DNA of 64,000 nucleotides, taken from contig CANMUI010000007.1 of the NCBI GenBank assembly GCA_947501045.1, positions 84,480 through 148,479 of the forward strand. Direction: 5' to 3'. Below, piece by piece: positions 9,166-18,272 of the stretch. The stretch's first letter is position 1. Each line of letters starts with the position of its first letter. The translations under genes and the position numbers were made by a program. Under the pieces are notes generated by a model, which was not told the origin of the DNA, made no database searches, and saw only the letters and a list, made by a program, of their open reading frames with translations. The stretch comes from an uncultured Psychrobacter sp. GTDB taxonomy: Bacteria; Pseudomonadota; Gammaproteobacteria; Pseudomonadales; Moraxellaceae.

Positions 9166-9432
9166 ATGAAAATCGACAACTTAGATAGATAAACGACATT
9201 TTTAATTGGATTTTTGGTATCGGCACTTTATAGCGTTGCTATCATTATTTATTTGGGCATCAACTCACCAATAGAGCTTGGAGTGATGCTAACAGTTATA
9301 GTCCTAGTAAGATTATTTGGTGGGATCAACGCTATTATTATATGTCCTATAGCCTTACCAAAATCCTGCAAAACCAGTTTTGACAAGCTGCCCAAAAAAG
9401 AACACGATATTTATAAAGAGTTACATTTATAA
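9166..9432 (+). pseudogene. Small two-helix membrane protein gene with early in-frame stop
   Basis: An ATG at 9166 with a good AAAGGAAGAA ribosome site starts MKIDNLDR and meets TAA at 9190-9192. The frame stays open after that to 9432 and encodes two hydrophobic segments (FLVSALYSVAIIIYLGI and VMLTVIVLVRLFGGINAIIICP) and a Lys/Glu-rich tail. One C-to-T change (CAA to TAA) at codon 9 would explain it. A TTG at 9214 could restart translation but has no Shine-Dalgarno, and initiation there would shorten the leader. The restored protein would be 88 aa; I do not recognise the family. It lies behind the regulator and its inverted-repeat site. Confidence 0.65.
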
Positions 9433-9479
9433 AAAGCTACGTTCGCGTAGACCGTAATAAATAACACAAGGATAGCAAT

Positions 9480-10460
9480 ATGAATATATTAATCAGCGGC
9501 GGTTCAGGGTTTTTAGGTAGTGCATTAACTAATGAGCTGCTAAAGCGTTATAAGAGTAACGATCAGGAGATACAGATTACGTGGCTGACCCGAGATAGCA
9601 GCCAGCAGCACCCTAATAATGTCAACATGATGACTTATGAGGAGCTTGCTACATCGAATGACAGTTTTGATGTCATTGTGAATTTAGCAGGGGCGGGGAT
9701 CGCTGATTCGCGCTGGAGCGATGAGCGTAAACAAACCCTGCTTGCCAGCCGTATCAAGCCCACAGAGTCTCTACTAGATTTTATTGCTCGTACCAATGAC
9801 AAACCTAAGCTTATGTTAAGCGGCTCAGCTATCGGTTGGTACGGTACCCAAGGGGATAAACCACTCACTGAGAGTAGTGATTATGAGACCGATTTTTCGC
9901 ATAAGTTATGTGAAGAGTGGGAGCATCTGGCGCTAAAAGCGACCGACTACGAGGTACCTGTTGCTATCGTACGTACAGGCGTAGTCATCCACCCTGAAGG
10001 CGGTATGATCGGTAAGCTGTTGATGCCTTTTAAAATGGGTGTGGGTGGCCAGTTGGGCGACGGCAAACAAATTATGAGCTGGATCAGCCGTGAAGATTGG
10101 GTAGGGGCCGCGATATTTATTATTGAACAGCATTTAGCAAGAGCAGCTAATACTCAGTTAGAAAGTCAAGCGGCAGCTGACAACAATACTTTGCAGACCG
10201 CAAACGATACGCCAGCAATTGTTTATAACTTGACCGCCCCCAATCCGGTGACCAATCATACCTTTACTAAGGAGCTTGGTGCATGGCTTAATCGACCAAC
10301 CTTCTTTACTTTGCCAAGCCCTTTATTGAAGCTTATGTTTGGAGAGATGTCGACCTTGCTTATTGATGGGCAAAAGGTGCTACCGCAAGCGTTGCTGGAT
10401 GCTGGTTATGAATTTAAGCAGCCGACACTTAAGCAAGCGTTAGAAAATCAGAAATCATAG
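9480..10460 (+). CDS. TIGR01777/YfcH-type NAD(P)-dependent epimerase
   Basis: Extended short-chain dehydrogenase/epimerase of unknown substrate. The nucleotide-binding motif is ISGGSGFLGSAL at residues 4-15; LAGAGIADSRWSDERK and SGSAIGWYGTQGD (Tyr of the catalytic region) are typical of the YfcH/SDR39U1 group, as is the C-terminal domain LPSPLLKLMFGEMSTLLIDGQKVLP. Length 326 aa, slightly longer than the usual ~300 because of an insertion near residues 220-240. An AAGGA precedes the ATG. The downstream DCC oxidoreductase gene begins 65 bp later. Confidence 0.9.
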   Translation: MNILISGGSGFLGSALTNELLKRYKSNDQEIQITWLTRDSSQQHPNNVNMMTYEELATSNDSFDVIVNLAGAGIADSRWSDERKQTLLASRIKPTESLLDFIARTNDKPKLMLSGSAIGWYGTQGDKPLTESSDYETDFSHKLCEEWEHLALKATDYEVPVAIVRTGVVIHPEGGMIGKLLMPFKMGVGGQLGDGKQIMSWISREDWVGAAIFIIEQHLARAANTQLESQAAADNNTLQTANDTPAIVYNLTAPNPVTNHTFTKELGAWLNRPTFFTLPSPLLKLMFGEMSTLLIDGQKVLPQALLDAGYEFKQPTLKQALENQKS

Positions 10461-10525
10461 ATATCTAGAAAAATTGTTTCATGTGAAACAGTGTTTCTTA
10501 TCTTCGAATAGCTTAGGAGGCATAC

Positions 10526-10999
10526 ATGATTATACAAAGCCAAACTGGTAATCGGCTTCAAGATCATTTGGATCAACAAAGTGCGTCAATCACCATGTAC
10601 TACGACGATACTTGCGTACTATGTAGTACTGAGGCGTACAATATGCACGAGCGTAATCCAACAGGTATCAAGTTGGTACCGGTAGACGAGGGGATGAACG
10701 CTCTGAAAGCTGCAGGGTTTAGCCGCACTGATGCCATGACGTATTTATGTGTGCAAGATAGCAACGACAATTGGTACACGCATATGGATGCTATTCGATT
10801 GCTGTATAAAACGGGCGGTCTAAGATGGGCGCCGCTACTGTATTTGCCAGTTATTAAACAGCTTGGCGACTTTGCTTACCCTTATGTTGCGCGCAATCGC
10901 TATCGAATCCCAAACTGGACGACCAAACTGATCTATGGCAAATCGCTTGCAAAAGCTTGTGAGAACGGCATTTGTAAAGTGGCGCCAGATAAGCGCTAA
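10526..10999 (+). CDS. DCC-family (DUF393) thiol oxidoreductase-like protein
   Basis: 157 aa. The DxxCxxC motif that names the family is visible as DDTCVLC with Cys30 and Cys33 near the N-terminus. The conserved tail YRIPNWTTKLIYG is also present. The proposed thiol/disulfide activity is a family annotation and not proven. A textbook AGGAGG at 10515-10520, 5 nt before the ATG, fixes the start. Same-strand neighbour of the YfcH-type gene, with which it probably forms an operon. Confidence 0.85.
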   Translation: MIIQSQTGNRLQDHLDQQSASITMYYDDTCVLCSTEAYNMHERNPTGIKLVPVDEGMNALKAAGFSRTDAMTYLCVQDSNDNWYTHMDAIRLLYKTGGLRWAPLLYLPVIKQLGDFAYPYVARNRYRIPNWTTKLIYGKSLAKACENGICKVAPDKR

Positions 11000-11096
11000 A
11001 AGAGCTTAGTGTATGAAATTTCAATGAAAACTAAGTATGAGTATTCAAGGTGTAAGAATGATGGCGTAAGATGGTGACCTTTTAAGCTGACTAAAT

Positions 11097-12185
11097 ATGG
11101 TTATGTGGTTCTTTATTGTTTTTACGCAAATGCTAGTACTCATAACTAGTACTATTTTATGGTGGCTGATCAAACCTAAACGTTCGAGCAGCAAAACGGC
11201 GCTAGTATTGGTAGTCTTTATTATTAACAATGCAGTACTGGTTTACGGACTAACTGAGTTTTGGCGTGATCGCTTTCACCTCTATTTGGTCATCGGTATC
11301 TTGCAAGGGTTTATGATATACGCATCATTAATCACGGTTTTGCTTGCTTTTATATACTACCGATTGTTCAAGCGGACTCATCGCCCTAAGCTTATACGCG
11401 CTATTGGCGTGGTCATCTATATCGGTATCGTAAGTCTAGCGGTTTTTAATGCTTATTCGCCTGTAGTCCATCACTTAACGGTTACCACCACCAAACCGCT
11501 TGATAAACCTATGAACATTGCTTTGGTATCCGATACGCATTTGGGCAAATGGTTTGGTAATCGGCAACTTGATAAACTGGTCGATCTTATCGATGCGCAA
11601 AACCCAGATACGGTGGTTATAGCAGGTGATGTGATGAATGACACCACTGTTTATTATGATAAATATAATATGCACGAGCACTTATCAAAGCTAAGCGCGC
11701 CTTTGGGAGTCTATGCTGTTTTGGGTAATCATGACTTTTTAGGCTACGAAGAGGCTATCGCTAAAGCGGTAAAAGAGGCGGGGATAACGGTGCTTGATAA
11801 TGAAAGTGTGTTGCTAAACGATGCTGTGTGGCTCGTTGGCCGCTCCGATGAAAACGATCCTAATCGTCTGCCAGCTACGCAGTTGTTAGATGATGTTGAT
11901 ACAAATAAGCCCGTGGTTTTTTTGGAGCACCGGCCGCTCTCTTTTGAAGAGATAAGTGAACTACCTGTAGATCTACATCTAGCCGGTCATACCCACGGCG
12001 GGCAGATATTTCCATTAACGATTGTAATGAAATGGTTTAGAGTACTAGGTTATGGACCAAGAAGTATAGAAGATACTCAGTTTTTAGTGACCTCAGGCTA
12101 TGGGTTTGGTCCGGTTCCGTTTCGGTTAGGTACTCGCTCTGAGATTTGGATGATTACCTTACAACCTGCTACCTCTAGAGACTAG
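11097..12185 (+). CDS. Membrane metallophosphoesterase (YkuE-like), copy 1
   Basis: Four hydrophobic segments in residues 1-120 anchor a calcineurin-like phosphoesterase domain. Metal ligands: SDTHLG (Asp146, His148), GDVMND (around 178), GNHD (211-213) and GHTHGGQ near 297. Family members (YkuE, YaeI-like) act on phospholipid-type or nucleotide substrates; the substrate here is unknown. 362 aa. ATGs at 11097 and 11103 are both possible. Its paralogue lies at 12754-13923 with the same layout, and a small opposite-strand gene sits between them. Confidence 0.87.
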   Translation: MVMWFFIVFTQMLVLITSTILWWLIKPKRSSSKTALVLVVFIINNAVLVYGLTEFWRDRFHLYLVIGILQGFMIYASLITVLLAFIYYRLFKRTHRPKLIRAIGVVIYIGIVSLAVFNAYSPVVHHLTVTTTKPLDKPMNIALVSDTHLGKWFGNRQLDKLVDLIDAQNPDTVVIAGDVMNDTTVYYDKYNMHEHLSKLSAPLGVYAVLGNHDFLGYEEAIAKAVKEAGITVLDNESVLLNDAVWLVGRSDENDPNRLPATQLLDDVDTNKPVVFLEHRPLSFEEISELPVDLHLAGHTHGGQIFPLTIVMKWFRVLGYGPRSIEDTQFLVTSGYGFGPVPFRLGTRSEIWMITLQPATSRD

Positions 12186-12217
12186 GATTGGGCTTATATT
12201 TAGGGTTGGTGGCCCAA

Positions 12218-12245
12218 AAAAAGCCAACTGTAGCAGTGGCTTTTT
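12218..12245 (+). terminator. Terminator of the first metallophosphoesterase
   Basis: AAAAAGCCA pairs with TGGCTTTTT; the interior CTG-TAG-CAG adds a short stem above a one-base bulge. Confidence 0.8.
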
Positions 12246-12356
12246 GAGTATTTAAAAACCTTTTATAAAAACGGTTCAACATATTCTAATATAGTGCTAA
12301 AAAAACACATTATGACAGCCTTTAAACTTAAAGGTCTCTATCAAGCGTCTGTAAAA

Positions 12357-12539
12357 CTATAATCCTGCTGTTGATTTAAAAGCTGCTTCGTCGTAGTCTT
12401 CGCTATGAGTTACGACAATAGTACCTTGTTCGATATTAACATTGACCCATTTAACACCTGATATATTACTAGTATCAGCGACCAATTTATCAGCAGCGTC
12501 TTTATTAGCAATCGAGGTTTTGTAGCTTGTTTGTGGCAT
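12357..12539 (-). CDS. Cysteine-less HMA-like small protein
   Basis: 60 aa. The pattern (YKTSIANKDAADKLVADTSNISGVKWVNVNIEQGTIVVTH) fits the ferredoxin-like fold of copper chaperones such as CopZ, but the metal-binding CxxC is absent: there is no Cys at all. The ATG at 12539 is preceded by GGAGAT; the longer reading to 12617 has no such site, so it is rejected. It is transcribed against both flanking metallophosphoesterase genes. Function unknown; a degenerate chaperone or a protein-interaction module is possible. Confidence 0.7.
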   Translation of the reverse strand: MPQTSYKTSIANKDAADKLVADTSNISGVKWVNVNIEQGTIVVTHSEDYDEAAFKSTAGL

Positions 12540-12753
12540 TGAGATCTCCAAAATATAGACGATGAATTGATTTAAAGCCTTAGTGAATAGCTGTTTTAGT
12601 AGCCTTGTCACTGTCATATGAACTTTAACAAAACCTTAATAGCAGTAAAAGACAGCTTATCTGTAAATTAAGCGTTTTGTCCTATTTTTGCCTTTCTACA
12701 CCTGTTCAGAGCTTGATTAATATCAGCGCTAATGAGTCGACTTTAGGATATTT

Positions 12754-13923
12754 ATGCGCTATACGTTTTTGATTATCATCATTACGCTACTACAGTTGTT
12801 CAGCGTAGGTGCAGCTTTGAGCTTACGGTGGTGGCTACAACCTTGGGATGAGACAGTACCGCTGCTATTAAATGGCGTTACCATCGGCGTATTTGTAATC
12901 AGCAATGGTTTGTTGTTACTAAGCCGGAGTAAGTTAATAGCTAATAGCTATCGCTGGGTGAGTGGCTGGATGCTGGTTATGCACTTTTTAGTACTGAGCG
13001 CTTTAGTAACCAGTTTGTTATACGCCGTTTATTGGCTGGTAATGACGTTGATGGGCGCTACTACTGAGCTTGCTGGTATGTCTGCGTTTGGACTTCGAGC
13101 GTTTTTTCTATTCATATTTATAGGTTTGTTTATTTACGCCTTATACAGCGCCTATATTCCCGTTGTTCGCAGACAAACTATAAGTATTGATAAGCCTATG
13201 ATAGAGGAGCTACGTGTTGCAGTAGCTAGTGATCTGCATTTAGGACGGCTGTTTGGTAACCGCGCTATAGATAAGCTGCGTTATCTTGTCGTCCAATCCA
13301 AAGCAGATATGCTGCTCATGCCTGGCGATATTATGGATGATAATACTCAGGCATTTGTAGACTACGATATGCAAAAAGATCTGATTAAACTCTGTGAGAG
13401 TTTGCCTCATGGGGTCTATGCCACTTTAGGTAATCATGATTTGTATGGTCATGAAAAGCCTATTAGCGACTCTCTACGCGGCGCAGGCGTGCATTTATTA
13501 AACGATGAAGTGTGGCGCTTTATTCACAACGAGCAGCCGATTTGGCTGGTAGGGCGCTTTGATAATCACAAACGTGCACGGGTAGCAACAAGTGAGCTGT
13601 TAGCGCAAGTCAATCCTAGCGAGCCGATTATCCTTTTAGACCATCGGCCAAGCGATATTGTAGAGCACAGCCAGATGCCTATTGACTTGCAGGTTTCAGG
13701 GCATACGCACAACGGACAGATATTCCCGGCCAATTTTATTGTAAAAGCTATCAACCGTCTGGGCTACGGTTATGAAGCAATCGGACAGGGCCATTTCGTA
13801 GTGTCCTCAGGTTATGGCTTTTGGGGTATACCGTTTCGCTTAGGCTCACGCTCTGAGATATGGCTAATCACCATTAAAAGCAATATGATCAAAAGCAGTG
13901 TCAGCTTACTAGGCGACCAGTAA
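12754..13923 (+). CDS. Membrane metallophosphoesterase (YkuE-like), copy 2
   Basis: 389-aa paralogue of 11097-12185: four N-terminal hydrophobic segments then SDLHLG, PGDIMDD, GNHD and SGHTHNGQ metal-binding motifs. The two proteins share the C-terminal pattern VSSGYGF...PFRLGSRSEIWLIT. The copies have clearly diverged, so this is an old duplication. The last 15 bp overlap the 3' end of the convergent esterase gene. Confidence 0.87.
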   Translation: MRYTFLIIIITLLQLFSVGAALSLRWWLQPWDETVPLLLNGVTIGVFVISNGLLLLSRSKLIANSYRWVSGWMLVMHFLVLSALVTSLLYAVYWLVMTLMGATTELAGMSAFGLRAFFLFIFIGLFIYALYSAYIPVVRRQTISIDKPMIEELRVAVASDLHLGRLFGNRAIDKLRYLVVQSKADMLLMPGDIMDDNTQAFVDYDMQKDLIKLCESLPHGVYATLGNHDLYGHEKPISDSLRGAGVHLLNDEVWRFIHNEQPIWLVGRFDNHKRARVATSELLAQVNPSEPIILLDHRPSDIVEHSQMPIDLQVSGHTHNGQIFPANFIVKAINRLGYGYEAIGQGHFVVSSGYGFWGIPFRLGSRSEIWLITIKSNMIKSSVSLLGDQ

Positions 13924-15186
13924 TTGCCGTACAAAGTGGCTAAACTCTTTAATAATATAGTCCGTCTCGCGACCTATGCCTTGATGAACACTCAGCAGAT
14001 GAATAAAGCCATGCGGCGCGCCAAGGACCGTATAAGTCTTAACTTCAATATCTTTTTCCTGTAATTGCTTGGCGTAGACAAGCGCCTCGTCACGCAAAAT
14101 ATCTAGCTCGGCGGCAATGATATAGCTGGGACATATTTGGGCATTGTTACCATGCATGGGCGAGACCAGCGCATGCGACTGAGCTAACGGGCTTTGCTGC
14201 ATATAAGCGGCGTCAAACACTTCCACATCATTGTGATCTAAAAACAAGCCTTGACCATACAGTCCCCAGCTTGGATGTTCAGCTTCGATATCAGTGACTG
14301 GATAGAGCGGCAACTGCGCCAGCGGCCGCGGCAAATCTTGTAGCATTGTAATTATTCTATCTTCATCCAACCCTAGGTTTGCCCACTGCGTAGCGTCGGG
14401 TGCAGAGAGTTGCTGGGCGACCGAAATGGCTAAGCAGCCGCCTGCGCTATCCCCTGCCAAGACGATGCGCGATGGTAATGCGCCCAAAGTATGGCAGTGC
14501 TCAGCCAGCCAAGCGTAAGCGCTCAGACAGTCCCTAAGCGCTGTTGGGGCAGGATGCTCTGGTGCCAATCGATAATCAACGCTGACCACCGACCAGCCTG
14601 TGATTGCGCAAACGCGATAACAAAACTCATGATGAGTATTAAGATCGCCAATACAAAACCCGCCTCCATGAAAGAACAATATGACGGTTTGATCAGCCGC
14701 CTGTTTATTAAAGCCTTGTATCCCACTATCGTGTCTAGACTGCTGATAACAGCGTATAGTCATATCGCCGCCGTCAGCGTCCGCTATTAACTTGTCTTGC
14801 CAATACACATTATCGCTAGTTGTGAGCTTTGACGCCCCATTAGACTGCTTCCAAACCTTTGGGTCCTGCATTGAGACCATATTTGTCGCAAATTCTTGTC
14901 GCAGTTTGGGTAGTTTCTCTAGCGTTAATGGCTGCTTAAACTTATTACTCATGGCCATTATTAAACGCAAATGCGCGTCAGCGTGAGGGTACTGATCAGC
15001 TGTTGATGCTTCTAAGGAGCGGTTGATACGTTCAAGCATAGGGGCTGGCAGGCGGCCAAACCCATTTAAAGTATAGTGCATAGTGTGCATTTTATCTTGC
15101 TGGCTAAGAGCAGCCGTTGCTTTTTTTCTCGCTTTGATGGTTTTGGTTATCAGAGCATTGAGGGAGGGGAGTGGTAAAATAGACAT
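13909..15186 (-). CDS. Alpha/beta hydrolase, HSL (hormone-sensitive lipase) family esterase
   Basis: 425 aa. Oxyanion motif FFHGGGF (173-176), nucleophile elbow GDSAGG (Ser247), acid in ELDILRDE and His in APHGFIHLL, typical of family IV carboxylesterases. The first ~100 residues are a Lys-rich and helical N-terminal extension. AGGA lies 5 nt before the ATG. A second enzyme of the same family is at 42394-43443. The substrate is unknown; short-chain esters are usual. It overlaps copy 2 of the metallophosphoesterase by 15 bp, tail to tail. Confidence 0.88.
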   Translation of the reverse strand: MSILPLPSLNALITKTIKARKKATAALSQQDKMHTMHYTLNGFGRLPAPMLERINRSLEASTADQYPHADAHLRLIMAMSNKFKQPLTLEKLPKLRQEFATNMVSMQDPKVWKQSNGASKLTTSDNVYWQDKLIADADGGDMTIRCYQQSRHDSGIQGFNKQAADQTVILFFHGGGFCIGDLNTHHEFCYRVCAITGWSVVSVDYRLAPEHPAPTALRDCLSAYAWLAEHCHTLGALPSRIVLAGDSAGGCLAISVAQQLSAPDATQWANLGLDEDRIITMLQDLPRPLAQLPLYPVTDIEAEHPSWGLYGQGLFLDHNDVEVFDAAYMQQSPLAQSHALVSPMHGNNAQICPSYIIAAELDILRDEALVYAKQLQEKDIEVKTYTVLGAPHGFIHLLSVHQGIGRETDYIIKEFSHFVRQLLVA

Positions 15187-15245
15187 AGGTCCTCATTTTA
15201 TATGTGCAGCGAATGTAGTTAAAGTAAAAATTCCTCACAGATAGG

Positions 15246-15271
15246 CTTGAAATCTGCACCTATCACCTTTA
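15246..15271 (+). promoter_or_regulatory. Possible heat-shock (sigma-32) promoter of grpE
   Basis: A perfect -35 heptamer CTTGAAA at 15246-15252 is followed after 11 bp by a weak -10 (CACCTTTA). It lies about 160 bp before grpE. The -10 match is poor, so this is tentative. Confidence 0.3.
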
Positions 15272-15429
15272 TCAATCAGCTATTAGCCACTGTCTATAAA
15301 AAGCTTATAAAAGTAGCTGCAGAAGTACAAATAGAGCTATTAATAAAAACATATTATGAGTGAGCATAGTGTGTTTTTATTTTAAGCGCTAATTTGACAA
15401 GTCATTATTGAAATTTATAAGGAGTTATC

Positions 15430-16035
15430 ATGAGCGAACAAGTCCCTAATCAAAAATTCGAAGAAGATGAGCAACAAGCTGTACATAGTAATATTGAGCG
15501 TGATGAGAGTGTTTTGGCAGAGACTATGAATGAATTTGATCCCAACAAAGATTCAAATGCGCAGACTACCATCAACAATGAGATCGACGTTAGTGTTTTT
15601 GAAGCTCGTATTGCAGAGTTAGAAGGCGAGGTTAAGCAGGCCAAAGAAGGTACGGCTCGTGCCAATGCCGAAGCTTATAATGCCCAGAAGCGTATGGAAC
15701 AAGAAGCGGATAAGAGTAAAAAGTTTGCTTTACAAAGATTCGCTAAAGAGCTCTTAGAAGTAGTCGATAATTTAGAACGCGCTATTGAAAACGCCAATGA
15801 ACAAGACCCAGTTGCCGAAGGGGTAAAATTAACCCACAAAGCACTATTAGATGTCTTAAATAAGAATGGCGTAGAGGTTATTGATCCACAAGATGAAACC
15901 TTTAATGCTGATTTTCATGAAGCTGTTGGTATTGATCCTGAAGCCAAAGCAGATACCGTAGGTACAGTACTACAAAAAGGTTATAGCTTAAATGGTCGCC
16001 TGCTGCGTCCGGCTATGGTGCGTGTTGGTCAGTAA
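15430..16035 (+). CDS. grpE: Nucleotide exchange factor GrpE
   Basis: Cochaperone that releases ADP from DnaK. 201 aa: an acidic disordered N-terminus (1-55), a long coiled coil (about 55-115, IAELEGEVKQAKEGTARANAEAYN), the four-helix and beta-wing domain, and the signature DETFNADFHEAVGIDPEAKADTVGTVLQKGYSLNGRLLRPAMVRV. AAGGAG precedes the ATG. dnaK follows after 226 bp. dnaJ is not next in line. Confidence 0.97.
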   Translation: MSEQVPNQKFEEDEQQAVHSNIERDESVLAETMNEFDPNKDSNAQTTINNEIDVSVFEARIAELEGEVKQAKEGTARANAEAYNAQKRMEQEADKSKKFALQRFAKELLEVVDNLERAIENANEQDPVAEGVKLTHKALLDVLNKNGVEVIDPQDETFNADFHEAVGIDPEAKADTVGTVLQKGYSLNGRLLRPAMVRVGQ

Positions 16036-16134
16036 GAGTTTACAGATTAATACAAGTAGTATGGGCTAATCCTTATCAAAAATGAGGGTATTCACAAAAA
16101 TTCACACAAAACAGAAAAATTGAGTATTTGTTGC

Positions 16135-16162
16135 CTTGAAAAAATAAAAGATAAACCGATAT
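16135..16162 (+). promoter_or_regulatory. Heat-shock (sigma-32) promoter candidate of dnaK
   Basis: CTTGAAA (16135-16141, perfect -35), 13-bp spacer, then ACCGATAT (16155-16162), matching 5 of 7 fixed positions of CCCCATNT. It sits in the 226-bp gap between grpE and dnaK, about 100 bp before the dnaK start, so dnaK can be induced separately from grpE. Confidence 0.6.
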
Positions 16163-16261
16163 AAAGCAACAAGTGACCAATTAAGGTCTGATAAACAGCA
16201 ATAACCACAAATATTTGCGATGTTAAATTAAAACATCGAAACAAATTAGGAGTAATAAATT

Positions 16262-18199
16262 ATGGCTAAAGTTATTGGTATTGATTTGGGTACAACCAAC
16301 TCATGCGTCGCAGTAATGGAAGGCGATAGCGTCAAAATTATTGAAAACGCTGAAGGTACCCGTACAACACCGTCAATCGTTGCCTATAAAGATGATGAAA
16401 CACTCGTAGGTCAATCGGCCAAACGTCAAGCAGTTACCAACCCAAATAACACTTTGTTTGCGATCAAACGTCTGATCGGTCGTCGTTTTGATGACAAAGT
16501 GGTACAAAAAGATATTGGTATGGTGCCTTATAAAATTGTCAAAGCCGACAATGGTGATGCTTGGGTTGAGATAAATGGTAAAAAACTAGCGCCGCCGCAG
16601 GTATCTGCTGAAATTCTAACAAAAATGAAAAAAACAGCAGAAGACTATTTAGGCGAAAAAGTAACAGAAGCGGTCGTTACCGTACCTGCTTATTTCAACG
16701 ATTCTCAGCGTCAAGCGACTAAAGATGCTGGTAAAATCGCTGGTCTTGACGTAAAACGTATTATTAACGAGCCAACAGCGGCAGCGCTTGCCTATGGTAT
16801 GGATAAAAAGCAAGGTGATAGCACCGTTGCTGTTTATGACTTAGGTGGTGGTACTTTTGATATCTCAATCATTGAGATCGCTGATGTTGATGGCGAGCAA
16901 CAATTTGAAGTATTAGCAACTAATGGTGATACTTTCTTAGGTGGTGAAGATTTTGATTCAGCTTTGATTGATTATTTAGTTGCTGAATTCAAAAAAGATC
17001 AAGACGTTAACCTAAAAGGTGATTCACTAGCTATGCAGCGTCTAAAAGAAGCTGCTGAGAAAGCGAAGATTGAATTATCAAGTGCGCAAAGTACCGAAGT
17101 AAACTTGCCGTACATCACAGCAGATAGCAATGGTCCTAAGCATTTAGTGATTACTATTAGCCGCTCAAAACTTGAGAGTCTAACTGAAGATCTAGTGAAA
17201 CGTACGATGGGTCCTTGTAAGATTGCTCTTGAAGATGCTGGGCTTAAGAATAGTGACATTGATGACGTTATCTTAGTTGGTGGCCAGACCCGTATGCCAC
17301 TAGTTCAAAAGCATGTACAAGACTTCTTTGGTCAAGAGCCGCGTAAAGACGTGAACCCTGACGAAGCAGTTGCAGCGGGTGCCGCTATTCAAGGCGCGGT
17401 ATTGTCTGGTGACAAAACTGACGTCCTACTACTTGACGTGACCCCATTGACGCTTGGTATTGAAACGATGGGCGGTGTTATGACGCCAATCATCGAGAAA
17501 AACACGATGATTCCGACTAAGAAATCACAGGTGTTCTCAACTGCTGAAGACAACCAGCCTGCGGTAACCATTCAGGTTTATCAAGGTGAGCGTAAAATCG
17601 CTAACCAAAATAAACAGCTTGGCCGTTTTGATTTAACTGATATTCCACCAGCACCGCGCGGTCTGCCACAAATCGAGGTCACCTTTGACATCAACGCTGA
17701 TGGTATCATGAACATCTCAGCGACCGATAAAGGTACCGGTAAAGCACAAAGCATTCAGATCAAAGCTGATTCTGGTTTGTCGGATGAAGAAGTTGAACAA
17801 ATGGTTCGTGATGCTGAAGCGAACGCTGCCGAAGATGAGAAATTTGCTAATCTTGCGCAAGTTCGAAATGAGGCAGATGGCCGTATCCATGCAGTACAAA
17901 AAGCATTGAAAGATGCAGAAGACAAAGTTACTGACGAAGAGAAAACTTCAGTAGAAACGGCGATCTCTGATCTTGAAGCTGCGGTTAAAGAAGATGATCA
18001 TGATGACATCAAAGCTAAGCTTGAAGCTTTAGATAATGCTTTCTTACCTGTTAGTCAAAAAATCTACGCTGATAGTGGTGCAGGTAGTGAGGGCATGGAT
18101 CCAGGTCAGTTCCAGCAAGATACGGAATCAGCTGACGCCAGCCAAGATGATGACGTAGTTGATGCTGAGTTTACAGAAGTAGACGAAGATAGAAAATAA
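16262..18199 (+). CDS. dnaK: Chaperone DnaK (Hsp70)
   Basis: ATP-dependent chaperone. It starts KVIGIDLGTTNSCVAV, with the second phosphate loop AVYDLGGGTFDISI near residue 195 and the adenosine motif ILVGGQTRMP. The substrate-binding domain and a lid ending in an acidic tail (DDDVVDAEFTEVDEDRK) follow. 645 aa, the standard length. TTAGGAGTAA provides the ribosome site. A terminator follows, so no dnaJ is co-transcribed. Confidence 0.99.
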   Translation: MAKVIGIDLGTTNSCVAVMEGDSVKIIENAEGTRTTPSIVAYKDDETLVGQSAKRQAVTNPNNTLFAIKRLIGRRFDDKVVQKDIGMVPYKIVKADNGDAWVEINGKKLAPPQVSAEILTKMKKTAEDYLGEKVTEAVVTVPAYFNDSQRQATKDAGKIAGLDVKRIINEPTAAALAYGMDKKQGDSTVAVYDLGGGTFDISIIEIADVDGEQQFEVLATNGDTFLGGEDFDSALIDYLVAEFKKDQDVNLKGDSLAMQRLKEAAEKAKIELSSAQSTEVNLPYITADSNGPKHLVITISRSKLESLTEDLVKRTMGPCKIALEDAGLKNSDIDDVILVGGQTRMPLVQKHVQDFFGQEPRKDVNPDEAVAAGAAIQGAVLSGDKTDVLLLDVTPLTLGIETMGGVMTPIIEKNTMIPTKKSQVFSTAEDNQPAVTIQVYQGERKIANQNKQLGRFDLTDIPPAPRGLPQIEVTFDINADGIMNISATDKGTGKAQSIQIKADSGLSDEEVEQMVRDAEANAAEDEKFANLAQVRNEADGRIHAVQKALKDAEDKVTDEEKTSVETAISDLEAAVKEDDHDDIKAKLEALDNAFLPVSQKIYADSGAGSEGMDPGQFQQDTESADASQDDDVVDAEFTEVDEDRK

Positions 18200-18244
18200 T
18201 AGTCCGTATATTAAGATTATTTACTAAGTAACTAGCTAGTATTA

Positions 18245-18272
18245 AAAACGCACTCTTCGGAGTGCGTTTTTT
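18245..18272 (+). terminator. Terminator of dnaK
   Basis: ACGCACTC, TTCG tetraloop, GAGTGCGT (18248-18267), then a T-run through 18272. Confidence 0.93.
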
